From Ostrinia nubilalis (Eukaryota > Arthropoda > Insecta > Lepidoptera > Crambidae), in assembly GCF_963855985.1 (NCBI RefSeq), contig NC_087110.1, forward strand, positions 8,485,001-8,549,000: a DNA stretch of 64,000 nucleotides. The letters are read 5' to 3'. How positions within the stretch are numbered: the first letter of the stretch is position 1; each line of letters opens with the position of its first letter. The translations under genes and the position numbers were made by a program. Under the pieces are notes generated by a model. That model was given only the letters and a program-made list of their open reading frames with translations. It ran no database searches and was not told where the DNA came from. Positions 38,201 to 52,400 of this stretch are shown here, one piece after another.

Positions 38201-41200
38201 AATGCGCCGTAAAATGATTGCACTAAATTAATATCTACACGATGTGTCTAATAAAATAATATACATAATCCGTATAATTAAAATATACGTAGTTAAAACG
38301 AACATCTTCCCACCTAAAGTAACAGAGTGTACCTTTAGAACCGTTTAACGAGCAAGTGGTAGCAAGTTTAGTCATAGATCTGTAAAGTGTAGAAAAAAAT
38401 ATATGAGAAAAGCCGAATGATATGTTTACTGGCAACATCTCTCAAAATCGCGAATTTATCATGTAGTTGTAATAATGCAATGTCAAACATCAGCTGTGTA
38501 CGTAAACATTCGAACTTATTCTTTTCGATGTTATCAAAATCTGTAACAATACCTTTTTTAAAATATGATTAATAAACCAATGTGACTGGAATTTTTATTC
38601 CGAATATTTCAATGTTGACTGTTACAAACGATTGTGTGGTTCTAATATAACTTTTCAAGAATTTGAGTAGATAATACAGGGTGTCCAAAAAGTAGTCTCA
38701 ATCGAAGCACTTTCAAGGTTACCTGAATCACCCCTGTTTATGTTAGATCCCGTGCATATATTGGGTAATATACAGGGTATGAATTGATGGCAATGTTATA
38801 ATAAATATGTAGTTATTGACGTTATATTAATAGTTATATTATGTAACTTTTTTGAATTAATGTTCGGATCCTAGATTTTGCGGTAGTTCAGCATATAGGG
38901 GCTTTTTATTACTATTGCCTAGTGTATGATTTTATGGTTACAAATTTTAATACATAAAAGATCATCAAATGATATATCAAGAGTAAAAGAAACTTGAGTA
39001 ACTGAACATGACGAAGGGGTGATTCTGGTGATAATAAATAGATAATTCTTGAATCGCTATATAAACTTGTTATAATTTTTTGGGTTACAGCTTTTGATGT
39101 ACCTATCGAAAAACTAACATCTAGTCAAGAGACCCGTTGGAACTGTACATATAAAAAGAACATGCCACGGTCCAATAAATAAGCATTGCACAAAACGAAC
39201 TAAGTATTACAAATACATAATTTATATCAACATTATAGCTTTAAGAGAACAATCTCGCGATACTGTATAAAATACAGTCTTGTTATCCAAGTGCCACTGA
39301 TATTACAAATACGGTAGGTACGTGCAAATGTGAAAACGAGTATATTTTAATATGGGTATTCAATACGCCAAAATAATTGAAGAAATCGAACAACGTACGC
39401 GCTCCTTTCAATACCTAGTGGTTATAGAACAATTGATATTATAAAGGAGTGATTTTTCATTCTCTAGTGGAGTTAGATCTAGGTGAAATTTTGAAACGGT
39501 TAATTTGAAAAGTGTTTCTTATTATATTGGCACAAGATGCAAAATCTTTGCTTCTGTTGTTTGCGTGACGAAAAACTATTGGAACGACAATAATGAATTG
39601 AAACGAACGAGTTCAAGGGTGTAAGTAGGGTCAGTCATGGTAACTCATGAAATGTTTTTAAAATGGCTCAATATATCAAAAGCACTGCGCTTTAATGTAC
39701 AGAGTGTAAGGATAATAAAATATGTACAGGTGGACGTCGTAAAATCTTATTGTTATGTATTGTGTACTTTGTACATTTGGGAGTAAAAAAAAGAATTGTA
39801 ATAATGTAATTGTTTGCTTATTATTTTCTTATTTTTTTTATATCTTCGAATTTGAAGAGAGTTCAGAACTCGTTTGTCTCCTGTCCCATAAAAAAACTTC
39901 ACTATTTAAGTATTTTTGACTACTAATGGGTCCATCCTACGCTCTGTACAAAATACTTGTGTATATTTAAGATTATAATTTATATTCAATCTTTTTCTAT
40001 CTTTCTTTACACCCGAGAACGAAAAAAATGTGCAGCGCACGACCTAAACAGTATGTATTTGATTTTTATTGTAGCGTTAACTAAATTTTCGTTTGATCTA
40101 CAATACTAATAGTCCGTCCCCATCGAACTCAATTGCATTTGAAAAATATAGACTGAAACATCACTAAACATAACTGCTTTGAGCAGCGGAGCCCGCGCTG
40201 TGAACTAAATCATTTATAATATATCCTGTATATATTTAAATAGGCAACTTAGTTGAACAGTGATATACATAAGATCAGAATGTTATTATAGCTTGGGTTC
40301 ACTTGCGCCACTTCCCTTTAATTTAAAAGTAACATACCCCTGTTCTTTCTTTTACCTATTTTATTAAGATTTTTTTTAAGTTTATTTTTCACCAAATGGT
40401 TCCTACAATAAATAAACAGGGTTTTTGTTGTGCGAGTGTAATTTTGTCTAATGTAAGATAGACGCAAAATGATGTATAATCCACACCACATTTAAGAAAG
40501 TGGCGCAAGAGTTCTCTAGCACATTTATGCGCTTTAAATCTTGTCACTGACAGATCTTTAAGGTAAATGTTTAAAAAAAGTATGTAGTGACAACGACAAT
40601 CCATATCAAAGTACAATAATTCCAATATTGGAATGTGACGTCATGTTACAGTAACTATATCGCGTGGGCTCTTATGAAGCGAATGCGGACTTTAAACTAA
40701 ATAATCTGCCAATCATATTCCATTTTTTAAGTTATGCCATTCGCAATAATATGTACATATCATTATTTTACCCAGCGTACTGTCCTGATGGAGACCCCTT
40801 TAATATTATATTTATCAACATGTGCCAACATATTTAATTTGCTTGTTGATTGTTCGTGTTAATCTCAGTCGGATTAGTATAATTAATCTGTTTTTCAATA
40901 TAATTTTATGTCAATAATTCTAGAGTTAAGATGATAACGTATTACGAAAACATTATAATCCCAAAATAATAGTCACGCACAAATAATGTGATCTACAATA
41001 TAGATGCAATCACTCAAACAATGCCTTTGAATATACAAAATGAAAAATGATTATTAAAACGTATTAATTGAATGTAGTCCCAAAATATTTGAACTTTAAA
41101 ATACAAAGTATATCTAGGTTTAATATGCATAGGCCATTAATATCAAGGCCGACACAAAAAAAATGCTTCAAATAGAATGTAATATTAAGTAATATTTAGT

Positions 41201-43282
41201 AATTTAGCTATATTACTCACAAAATATAAAACAAAAAATTCAAATAATTTCCTTAAAATATTTTTTATGACATTTATAAAAAGCTCGATGTGAATTAACA
41301 TCATATATTTTGTAAGGCAACGAAGAGACTTACCAACATACATTCCCTGAGACTGAGAAATGAATAGAAGAGGCTAAGATCGAATAACGACATAAAAATT
41401 ATCATACGATCATTAACAACACAATTAATGTAACAAATTGTATTATTTCAAATGTGATATTGAATACGAATAACATCATTTAACATCATTCCTGCCTCTT
41501 TACTTTATGTACAACTCTGTCCTGTAATTTAATCGTTTTAAACACTAAAATTAATGAGAAAAATATTTGGTACAGACACTCCATTAATTTTAGACATGTT
41601 CATCCTCTGTAATGTTTTATCTTTAATTGAAATATTGACTCAAAAATAGGACAGGGTTGCAAAAGCAATTGTAATAAGAACCAAGACTACAAAGGCTGTG
41701 AAACAACTTGAGTTCGGTTGACAAGTGCTGTAATGAAATGTCGCTTAATTTTAGGATGAATCAACGGTGTGTAATCATAAAGAGTTTGGTAAACTGCTTC
41801 AAACAGAGAATTATATTTGTTTATCTACTGTGATAAGTATTTGATTGTTTCATCCATCTAGTCATCAATGTAAAGACACCATAACATCAAATATTATGTA
41901 AAATTGTTGCAAGATTTAACGTTACCATTCTCTTTATGACCTCAGTCTTTGTATATATGCAACATATTATCTTTGTGTCATAATATTGCTATAATATGTG
42001 ACACTGTTGAACTGTGATTGTTGTATTCAGGTGGCTTTTGTATATGTGGCATGTATATAAAGACTAAACTCTTTACTCAACGTTGTATAACATGTGTAAG
42101 TGTTTAAGTAGAAGTGTGTTGTCTATAAAATACCAAAGTAATATTTGCGGAGAAAGAGGGAAGATTTTAAAGCTGTTATACAACGTTTGTAAAGGGTGGT
42201 TATGTTGATATTTCGCTGAACCGAATCGCCTAGAATTAGACCAAAATCGTTGTACTTATCCATCTATAGCATCTTATAGTGATAATAAGGTGAAAGGGAA
42301 TGCTGGGGCGTTGATGGCGTGGTATATCAACAACTGTTGTGTAGAAGGTCCACTAAAGTTTTATCTTCTCATTATTTTAATAATTACGACGATAAGGGAA
42401 GGTTAGTGTACGTGGACCTTATTTTTTATGAATTTTTCGAGAGTTTATTTGTGTTTTAAGATCTGATAGAAGTTTACATTGTTTCGAAGTGTTATTACAA
42501 ATATAATTGTATCTGTTTGGGTGTTGTGTCAAAATTGATTTCGATTTGCAATTAATATATAATTATAGATATATTAATATACATTCTTATCATTATTATA
42601 TCTAGTGAATGTTGTCAATAATTAAATCGATTTTATGGAAATTGCATTGTAGCTTTTTCATTATTATTAAAGTATATTGCAATGTGTGAGAAACTATCAA
42701 TTGTACAATGCTCTTGCCTTGGACTGCTTTTAAAGTAGATCTATATAATATAGTAAATCTATATGATTTGTTAAGGTACAGCTAATAAAGATATCACATT
42801 GTATTATTATTCGGAACACTTGGGTACGTTTTTGGCGGTTTATTTACATGTTCGTTTTCATTTTCAATATAACAATTTTCGCATAGACGTATAACGTATT
42901 TTTTGTTTCATAGATGTAATTTAGAAAAATCTTTGACTATACTATAATAATAAAATTTAAAATCGAACTTAAACGTACCGATCGGTTCCAGTGAAAATTA
43001 GCTATAAATGCATGTACTTACCATTGACAGTACTATTATATTGGTGGACGAAATTGATGTTACCCAAATTATATCAGTATGTTATGTACCTATCACACGA
43101 TTAAATATATTCATATGTGTAGTAGTAAATGCCTTGTTTTATTTATACCTTGATGTATTTAAAAAATCAAGTGTGCAAAATGAAAGAAACTAAAAAATAT
43201 GGCCGTCAAGGAGTACTATCAATCATGCCTAGTTAAAAATTTTCCCTACTCAGCTCTGCTCAACACCTTGAGATAAACATCC
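35291..43282. other. 8 kb AT-rich, repeat-poor region after fbxo33 (possible long 3' UTR)
   Basis: No coding exon and few transposable-element fragments. Only a CAGGGTGT element (36646-37793), a fragment at 38674-38776 and a worn LINE tail near 39869-39895 stand out. Candidate polyadenylation signals AATAAA are frequent, including ATTAATAAACC at about 38569 and GCTAATAAAG at about 42781. The transcript end cannot be fixed from sequence. Confidence 0.4.
36646..37793. mobile_element. Candidate 1.15 kb TA-flanked element with CAGGGTGTAA ends
   Basis: Left TA-CAGGGTGTAAAAACATAG, right CGTTTGTTACACCCTG-TA. The inverted repeat is only 10-11 bp and the interior has no transposase ORF. The pairing could be chance, because CAGGGTGT ends are common here. 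Confidence 0.4.
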
Positions 43283-43425
43283 GGTCTATTCCACTTTAAT
43301 CACCTGGCTTTGATCACCCAGGTGATCAAAGTGGACTCCAGTTAAATTATTATTTTACTTTCCTTTGATCATCTTTAAAAAAATCACACATCCTCTGAAT
43401 AGTCACATAGAACACACCAAACATC
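43283..43425. mobile_element. Half copy of the MITE at 23623-23999
   Basis: GGTCTATTCCACTTTAATCA, GTGATCAAAGTGGACTCCAG and CCTCTGAATAGTCACAT match the left half; the right half is absent. Confidence 0.7.
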
Positions 43426-43492
43426 ATCCAGTATTAAGAAATAGCATCTCAACAAAATCAATCACCACTGGGCACTGTGTTCAAGGGAATCG

Positions 43493-43732
43493 CAATGTGG
43501 GCAGGTCTCCCACATGGTAGACCGACGATCTAGTGAAGGTCGCGGGAAGCACCTGTAGGCCTAAAATGCGCGCCGTGATAACTTTTATCGACGTCAAAAT
43601 GTATGGGCAAAATCGATAAAATGGCGTGATAACCGCTTATCGCGCCGCGGGCAGCGCAGGCCAATCGTTGTGGAAATCCTTGGGGGAGGTCTTTGTCCAG
43701 CAGTGGACGTCCTTTGACTGAAAACTGCATGG
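43493..43732 (+). mobile_element. RTE-type LINE 3' end with a short palindromic insertion
   Basis: GGTAGACCGACGATCTAGTG, GGTCGCGGGAAGCACCTG, then about 95 foreign bp (43557-43648), then GGGCAGCGCAGGCCAATCGT and GTCCAGCAGTGGACGTCC. The insert carries inverted GCGCGCCGTGATAACTTTTATC and CCGCTTATCGCGCCG. Confidence 0.75.
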
Positions 43733-43739
43733 ATTAAAG

Positions 43740-46700
43740 AATTGTTGCATAATATGTACTGGCCTTAATGTCTGCTGAACCTAAGTTAAAAATGAATAGT
43801 CTTGGATAAAAAGTGAATGGTTTTATCAAATACAAAAACACCCACAAACGATGTTGATTAATCGCAAGTTCCTGCCTTAAACAATAAAATGTTTGAGAAC
43901 CAACCTTAACGTGCCTTAACCCACAGCGTGTAGGCGCGTACTATCACGTACTAAGAATATTCGGTCGTTGGTTGCCAAACTTTGCAGTAAGTAGGTAAGC
44001 AAAATATTTTTCATTTATTGGAAACCATTTTTGTAACGAGACATTCTGATTCTGATCGTATTTCCATAGAATTCAGTGATAGTGCTTCAGTTCAGTTCAC
44101 TAGATTTTTTCTAATCAGTTAATATCTTATTTTTTAGTGCACTTTTTTAGAGTCGATTTTATTCTATTAAGAATTTCATCAAAATCGTAACTGTCTTGTA
44201 ACAAATATACAGTTAGGTATTGTAATTTGTTATAATTACTCTTAAAAAGTAATCAACCGTAGCTGACATAGCTTACCGTATTTTAACGGTAATAATCTTC
44301 CTAACGATTTGGTAGGCTACGGCAGATTAACAATATTTTTTTTACTTAAAAACTTTATTGCACACAAAAATTGAAGTAGAAAAGGCAAAGCCAATACCAT
44401 TGGCATTGTCTAGCAGTTTTCTACAACTATGAGACCCTGAGTTGTTTTTCCATCAGTTTCTTAGTTTGAGAACCGGTGTATTAGACAATAAACACACTAA
44501 AGATGCACACCTGTCGTCACCCACACTTGACTCATGACGAATGACTAACGCGGGTTACCAAGGTAAGTTTATTTTAAATGAGCCTTAAACGCTTAAATAC
44601 ATCTTCTGGTCTGCCCTAACTACAGTTTGCATATCCTTCAATACTACTCTTTAGGATTATTGTCTTTTTGTGTGAGTAGATAAAAATAGAGAAGTTGAGG
44701 ATTTCCCACGATGCCAATGCGAAGAAAAGGTTTCCAAATTGCCAGGGTATACCTACACCCTTTCTGTGATTTTCTTGTGATTTCTGTACAGAAATCATGT
44801 AAATAAATCAGGTAAATTAGACACACACTTAGGTAGGAAGTAAAAAACTGATTTTAATCTAAATAAGCATTGGTTTTCTAGGAGGTTGTCTACAATAAAG
44901 AATTTATTCAATTATTCAATGAATAGAGGAGAGATTCGAGACATAATACTGAAATGATCGAATATTTCTTTTCTATTCGTGCCTTGGCATGCCTTAGCTT
45001 TCCATTCTTCTTGTAGGTACTTACAACCTATATTCTGTTAAGTGTATTCTCGTGTGCCCAAGAGCCTAGCCTTTGTAGCCTTTCAAAAGGAAAACACTAT
45101 GTTTTGTACACCATCCTTAGTTTCCAAGGTTTTAAAGTGTTTCTCATGTCAATGCAATTGTGAATACTGTCGTTCCGTCTCCTTCGTTGTCTTCAGATGG
45201 ACAGAGATATGAGATGTATTGTTTAGTGTCGTGGGAAATATACTGAGTCATATTTGTGTGGATGGAGTACATGTGTTACAGTAGGCGTATGATGGAGTAA
45301 GCCCTCTCTATAGTAGAGTGTGTGATAAAGTGGTTATCATATCAACCTAATAAATACATAGTTGAAATGGAACGTGAAAGTTTAGAATCTTTTACCTACA
45401 AACCGATTTGGTTATCATATCATCCTAATGTTGCCAACCAGTGCCTAGATATCGCTGTAAATGGAGTTGAGAACTGTGAGTGCGAGTGTTTTATTTCCAA
45501 AATATGTTAGGTATAGGAATAGGCACGTAACATAAAAGTAAAATTACAGAAACATTTAATCATATTTATTTTTTTAAATCACCGTTGTTTCATAAACAAT
45601 CATTATTTTATTCAATGAACTTTACTTTTTAACAGCAACGTAAGTTACCTACTTTAAAGAGACTGGACCTACGCACCACACTTCTTTTTGTTATGTATAA
45701 TGATGTTTTCCTACCGTATTTGGGCGGGCTGGCGATTATTATGCTGTAACATTGAGTTGTGAAGTGTAGTTAGTCGAGTAGAACATCATTATTACTTAAG
45801 ACTACAAGGAGTAGCTGTATGAAAGCTGGGAAACCTAAGATTGTGCCAAATACTTAAGTAGGTGTCTTTACGAATAATTGAAGATACTGATGATGTATGA
45901 TGGTTATAATACGCTTATTGTAAAAAGTATCGGAATACTGTTGATTTCGTTAAGATAGACTTTGCTTTCGTCTACGTGAAAACGAACTTTTAAAGTTGTC
46001 GCTAACACGTTAGAAACTTCCATTTTAACTTTGTATTTTCGATCATTCCCCTATTCGTAGTACTCCTACATATTTTGACATTATAACATTTTAAGTAAAT
46101 CAATTCATTTACCTATCTATTAAAGCAATAAAACAAAAACCTTGAACGCATGTAAAACTGGAGTAATCGAGAATATGTCCCAATTGAAATAAACGAGAAT
46201 ATTGGCCAAGTTATACGTGAGCTAGTTGCGAACATTACTGTGAAAAATATTGCAACTTGTGCAATCTTATTGCCATGGCTGATCAAATTTAAACGAAGGT
46301 GTTTCATAGTAAGTTATTGTTAATTTTGATTTATTCGTCTTATCTGTGTAAATTGTTTTTTTTTATCTATACGAAAGACACTGTTTTCCACGACATAGCG
46401 AAACCTTATTATGTTGAGTCTTGGGTTCGAGTGGAGTTAATTGAATCTTGTTTAAATTGCTGTTTGTAGTGGTCAGAAATCCGTGGCCGATTAAATGATA
46501 TATTTATATCACAAGGATGTTACTTCGAAAATGCAAAGCGTTGTGTTACAACTACCACCACTCCCACTATCTAAATACATATGTTTTTATTACCTGACTA
46601 CGCCAGAAGGAACCCGGGTTATTTATTCATATTAATTCCATGGAGTGTTTTCTCTCGCACTTAATACATCGTGAAATAAAAAATATTCTTTAACATCTTT

Positions 46701-47085
46701 TCTGTCCTCAATAAATTAACTGTATTAGCCATATTTTATTCAAAACTTTCATGTTGAATTTTTATTGCAAAAATAGCAAGTCAAATAAATCTCGCGAACA
46801 AGACACCGCCCACGCTGCGACTGTAGCCGATAGCTTCTTTCTTTTTATAACAGCCCGTATTATATTTTACTACTAGAAACTACAAAACGATCGCTGATAG
46901 CAGTAGGCGTGCTACAAAAGGACTTTTTAAGGGTTTTGTATATGTTTTCTGACAGCAGAGAAAATTTTACTCCTATAATAATCAATTTTCACATAAAAGC
47001 ACGACAAAGTTTTTTAAGGGATAGGTACTGCCTAATGTGGTAGCTATTGAAACATTGTGTAGTTTCAATAGTAGCATAGGTAGGT
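43740..47085. other. Intergenic or intronic AT-rich stretch
   Basis: I see no exon, RNA gene or clear repeat here. Confidence 0.5.
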
Positions 47086-47372
47086 GGGCAGGCCCCCCAC
47101 TAGGTGGACTGACGATCTAGTGAAGGTGTCTGGAAGAACTAAACGAACGAACTAACGAAGGTGTCTAGTGAAGGTGTCCCTGGGTCTGCGGGTGTCTATG
47201 GGCGACGGTAATCACTTACCATCAGGTGATCCGTCTGCTCGTTTGCCTCCTATCACATAAAAAAAAAAAAAAACAAAAAAAAACCTGGATGCGGACAGCG
47301 CAAGACCAGTCGTTATGGAAATCCTTAGAGGAGGCCTTTGTCCAGCAGTGGACGTCATTTGGCTGAAACTAA
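47086..47372 (+). mobile_element. RTE-type LINE 3' end split by a second retroposon tail
   Basis: GGGCAGGCCCCCCACTAGGT and GACGATCTAGTGAAGG, then GGGCGACGGTAATCACTTAC, CATCAGGTGATCCGTCTGCT and a run of about 15 A, then CCTGGATGCGGACAGCGCAA to GTCCAGCAGTGGACGTCATT. The insert is the 3' end of another lepidopteran non-LTR element with its poly(A). GAAGGTGTCT is repeated at the insertion point. Confidence 0.75.
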
Positions 47373-47379
47373 CGAACGA

Positions 47380-48814
47380 ATGTGGTAGCCAGCAAGAGAG
47401 TGACGACATAACAGAAAATCTTTGGTGATGGGTTGAAAAAGATATAAAGGAAGTAGATAAGAACTATAGTTTCACTAGAAATGGAGCATTCTTATGTTCT
47501 TGGTGGCTGCTATTTGGCTGTAGAATTATGATATACAAACACAGTTCTATATCAATTATTTGGCACTACTGTGTAGTCCCTGTCGCACCGCATAGCATCG
47601 TTGACACAGCTGTTTATTATTCAGTAGAATGAGTCAGAACTAACTCGACGCCTGTCCCGCATTCGGTCGCTTTCCAAACGTATCGGGACCTACTTCGAGC
47701 CTTTGAAACAGTTGAAACAGAGCTATGTAGTGTCCTACTTATTGGAGGCTTCGTGTACGAATTTGTTACAGGAAAACTATTGCGTGTTTCCCGGAAAGTT
47801 TATGAGTAAATTCTTATTTACTATTCGTTCGATCATGAAGTTAGGAGCCTTTTCTTGTCAATGGTTTCCCTTACAGAGTTCTTACACTGAACCAAAATAC
47901 ATATAATATGCCCATATAGGTATATGCATGTGCCCTAAATTTGTAGAAACCTTGAAAGAGTGAGATTGATTCCCAGGATTTTTCAATTACATCACAGAAT
48001 AACTTATTGGGCGCTTCTGTCTTTTTCACACATCCTATGGAATGGATGGACGCGAGACACAGATTTATTATAAAACCTTGACTTGGCGATAAAACACGTG
48101 GCTTCAACTGTCTTTAATAATGGTTCTATATTGGCTCACATAAAATTCTAAATCCTATTCTTTGTCTTACTACCGATTTGTGTTCATAATAATCTCTCTT
48201 CATAATTTTATTTTTCATACTTTTTTTATTCATACATTTTTATTACTACCAACGGAGCTCATAACAGTTAGTAATCATAATTTTTTTATCAATACTGTTA
48301 CTGCCAAGAACCATTCAAAATACATAATTTTTATTTTCAGATCTTTTTTCTTCATAACATTCATTGATCATATTGTTTTAATTAATAATGTTGTTACTAA
48401 GAACATACTTCAACTCATAATGTTGTTGTTCAGAATAATTTACTTTATAACAGACATACTCGTATCTTTAAAATAATCATATATAATTTAATTAAGTAAA
48501 TAAGCATGCAGAGCATGCAGCATGAAAGCAAGCATGCAACATGCATTGGTATCTCCTCGTCTCCGTCGCTGTGGGACGCGGACGAGGGCTGCCCTCCCTC
48601 CGCGCCTCCGGCTTTTAAATTACACTCTAGGGGTAGGGCAGACAAGACTACGTGGAATCGGTTTTGCAGCGATTCGTTTCTGTCACGTTAGTTTTGTGGC
48701 ACAAAATATTGCCTGTTTTGGACCATTTCATATTAATTTAATGTTAAAATACGATTTAATACGAATAAAGACATCATGATTTAATTTTCAATAATATGGA
48801 TAAATACGGATTAC
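47380..48814. other. Intergenic or intronic stretch
   Basis: A GC-rich island at 48540-48620 (GTCTCCGTCGCTGTGGGACG) stands in AT-rich DNA preceded by GCATGC repeats (48505-48545). No gene model could be built. Confidence 0.4.
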
Positions 48815-49427
48815 TAATGTTTGGCCAAAAAACGTTTCCCAAATTATCACATCGCAAACAACGTTTCGCAAATTTTTATTTGGCAAATTCTCATTTGGCA
48901 AAACAATAATAATAAATTAATTTTCATATTTCATTCTTTTTATCGAAATTTCCAAATGATTCATTAAACAATAGAGGTGATTCTAGCGCTCGGCGGCCGC
49001 TGCCGCGGCACGCTTCGCTCGCCTTCGCGCGTTAAGGGTCACTGTTCTAACCTAACCTAACCTACTATTTTCTGCGATACCTACTTTCTGCAACCATACC
49101 ATTTTCTGCAATCTCTTTGTTTTACATAAAATTCTTGTGAAAACCATGATCATCTGCCTTATGCTTTGATTTGTGGGTAACGATGGGTAAGTATGTGAAG
49201 TGTCAATTTGACCAAACAAATTATTTGGGATATAATATTTGGCAAAATAAAACATTTGCTATATAAACATTTGCCAAGCAAAATTTTGCCAAATGATAAT
49301 TTGACCAAATGAATTAGTTGCGAAAAGTACAGTTGCTAAAAGTTCATTTGGGAAATGAAACTTTGGCGATAAGTTGTTTGCGAAGTGAAATTTGGCGAAA
49401 AGTATTTTGGCCAAACGGAAGGATACC
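48815..49427. mobile_element. Element built of TTTGGCAAA-like words with terminal inverted repeats
   Basis: Left GTTTGGCCAAAAAACGTTTC, right reverse complement CGTTTGGCCAAAATACTTTT. Many permutations of TTTGGC(A/G)AA, TTTGCGAA and TTGACCAAA in both orientations surround a GC-rich core (48985-49040) followed by (CCTAA)3. Confidence 0.6.
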
Positions 49428-52400
49428 GATAAATACACTTATAAGTAATAAATTTATGAAAACAAATATTAGGATACATCACATTTATGAATGTTATAGT
49501 TATTTATTCGAATGATTATGAGTTTCGATCATTAGTATAGAAAAATATATGAAAACAAATATTAGTAAAAACTAAGTGTATGATTAGTGATATTATGAAT
49601 ATCAATGATTATGTTTTTAAATATGTAGGTTTTAAATTTTTTATGAAGAATGATCATTATGGTGTCAAATTGTATGAGAAATATTTTCGGACCTCCAATG
49701 ATAGGAATTGAAAAGTTATGTAAGAAAATGCGCTACCTTTAATAATACCTAAACCGAAATATTTGAATTAAATAATCAGTTTTTTGCTCCGTCAGTTTTT
49801 CCGGACAATTAAAACACACTAATGACTGTATCCAAATGCGTAATAATACATTGGAACTAGATGTAGTAGGCCCATGAATTTTGAAGCTTTAAGCCTAAAA
49901 AGTCCAAAGGGTAAAAAATACCGTTCCAAATGAATAGGTCCCACAGTATTTTTTTAAAATACAGAACTTTAAGGCCTGGACTACCAAGGCGGAGCGGAGC
50001 GAAGAAATGTTTTGAATAACAAATCAGATTTCATTTATTTTATTTGAGAGATCTAGGGAAGGGAAACTTCTACGATAGTGTTTATAATTTTCTTAACTTT
50101 GGCAGCTATAGTAACTAAAACGATTTCAACGGTCCTTAATGGCTGAACGATCATCAGCTAGTCATAGTGAAACCGATTTAAACTAATCTCATTCTCACTA
50201 AAAAGGTGAATGGAGAGTACGTACAGTAACATACCTATTACTTACTCACAATAAAACTGATGTAGACCACTTTTAGGGAGCACCTAAGTCTTCTTTTTAT
50301 AACACCATTATGGTTATAATTATAGCGGAATACATTCGTTCGGTGTTTCTAACGAGTTTTTGATTTGATCATAGGTAACTAACTACTAACTAGTTGCAAA
50401 AGAAGTGGACGCTCCATTTGGAACGAAATTCAGTTGTAAGCCTGCAATAGTGATGGATACTGTTTTTGTTGCAATCATAATACATGTAATGATGTTCATC
50501 GTGTTATCAAATTAACAGATTTGTTAGATATGTTTGTAAATTAATTGTGGTTATTAACGTTTAATTAACATTCTAACACGCTAACACCTCATAAGTAAAG
50601 ATTTACTAAACAAAGTATACCTACTTTTAACTTAAATTTTAACAAGTTTAAAAATTATTAATTTCGTTTAAAACAGACTGAAACTCTTCGATCGATTTTT
50701 TTATCGGTCTGAATATTATTCATTTAAAACAAAAGAAAATTAAAAAGTTCGTTATTTACTGGTTAATTAAATAGAAATGATTGCCCGTACTTCCCTACAT
50801 AGTGAAAGTGAACCAATTTCTACAACCAAACAACAAAGTTAGTCTAAAAATAGGTCATAAATCCTTTTTACACCGCGTAGGTTGACGTAAGCATTTCCCG
50901 CCTTTTTACCGCCAATCGCCAGTACCGCGCCGCACGCCTGCGCAGTCGCGCGCGTTCCATTTTTAAATTCAATCGCGTTCGTGTATTTCAAGCCAGTGCG
51001 AGTTAAAAAAAGTGTTTATATTTTTTTTGTTTTTGTGAATGTGACATCAAAACTCGTTAGTGATTTCTGGATATTGAAACTTTTTAAGTTGGTCAAAAAA
51101 GGTTCGTATACTTTTTGTGATTATGAAGCAACTGTGCAAATAATGTTATTCTTGGGTTTCTTGCGGAATGTTTTTGTTGTGATACCGGTCTGGGATAGTG
51201 CTTTAGGCGGCGACCTTTTCAATCGAATGGCGAAGTTAAAATTGCCTAATTTGTTACTAAGGGAATTTACGCAATATGCCAAAGTTTGGATCAATTATTA
51301 TTACTTATCTAACTTAGTGGATGCTGTAATTTTTTTTATTTATTAAGTAAAATTTTTAAATCAAAGCTTTTTAATTGCCTCAGTTTACATGTCTGTAATG
51401 CACATTAAGTTCAATCGTTTAAATAAATTTCGTTATCTAAACACGAAGGCCATTATGAGCAAACGCGAAACAAAAGTACGTTTCGTGATACTTAACAAAT
51501 TCTATATTGCATACAAATACTCGCATACTGATTTGCATTAGGTACCTATTCAACGCATAGTGAGTGTTAAACCGATTTAGGCCCTTATTAGTTCAAAATA
51601 AGGTATAATATGGAAAGACAGCGACTGACAAAAATAGCTGCAAACAAAAGACATCAACGAGTCAGCGAGAATATTTCTTTTTTTTATTTAGGGACGGTCA
51701 AGCAGTTGGGTGCCATCCTGAAACCTGTTGTCTTATTTTTTATGCCTTTTGATTAGTTATAGTTACTTTAATAACTGAATATAAAATTAAATATTTATTA
51801 AATATTCTGAGATATGATAACAAAAGAGGTCATTGGATATTAATAAAAATATACAAACATCGTTGAGAACTTTGATACCTGCTATTTTACTTTAAATATA
51901 ACGACACTTAATGAACAATGATTTGTATAAAGTAATAAATTGTTCAGAAAACATGACAGAAGTCTGTATCGTGTAGTTTATAGTCTATATTTATTTACCT
52001 TTATAATTGACAAAAGTAAATAAAGTTCCAATAAGCAAATTCATTCAAATATTCTAGTCTAATATAATTGACAATTTCTTTTTAATGTAGTGAACTGTAC
52101 TTATAACTTGTGATATGAAAAAATATTTTTACTTACATTTTTATTACACTTTCGCTAGAAAGTTATTTTAGTAACATTTTTAATCGTTAAAACATTAAAT
52201 GTAATTATTTTTGAATTATTTATAGCTCACGCAATTTATATTAATTTCAATAAAAACAAAACTTACGTAATTTATTTATATTATTAGTTATGTATCTACT
52301 GTAATATGATTTCACTCATAAATAATAATGAATAACGCATTCAGGTTCTTACGTCATCAATTTCCATTTATTAATAAAACTATTCTGAGTAATTTTCTTC

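Noticed and set aside
49040..49065. Interstitial telomere (CCTAA)n
   Set aside because: Only three units, inside a dispersed element. Too short to claim a telomeric origin.
50981..51346. 121-codon ORF as a real protein
   Set aside because: AT-driven composition (many F, I, K, Y), no family recognised, no conserved motif. Kept only as part of a possible leader.
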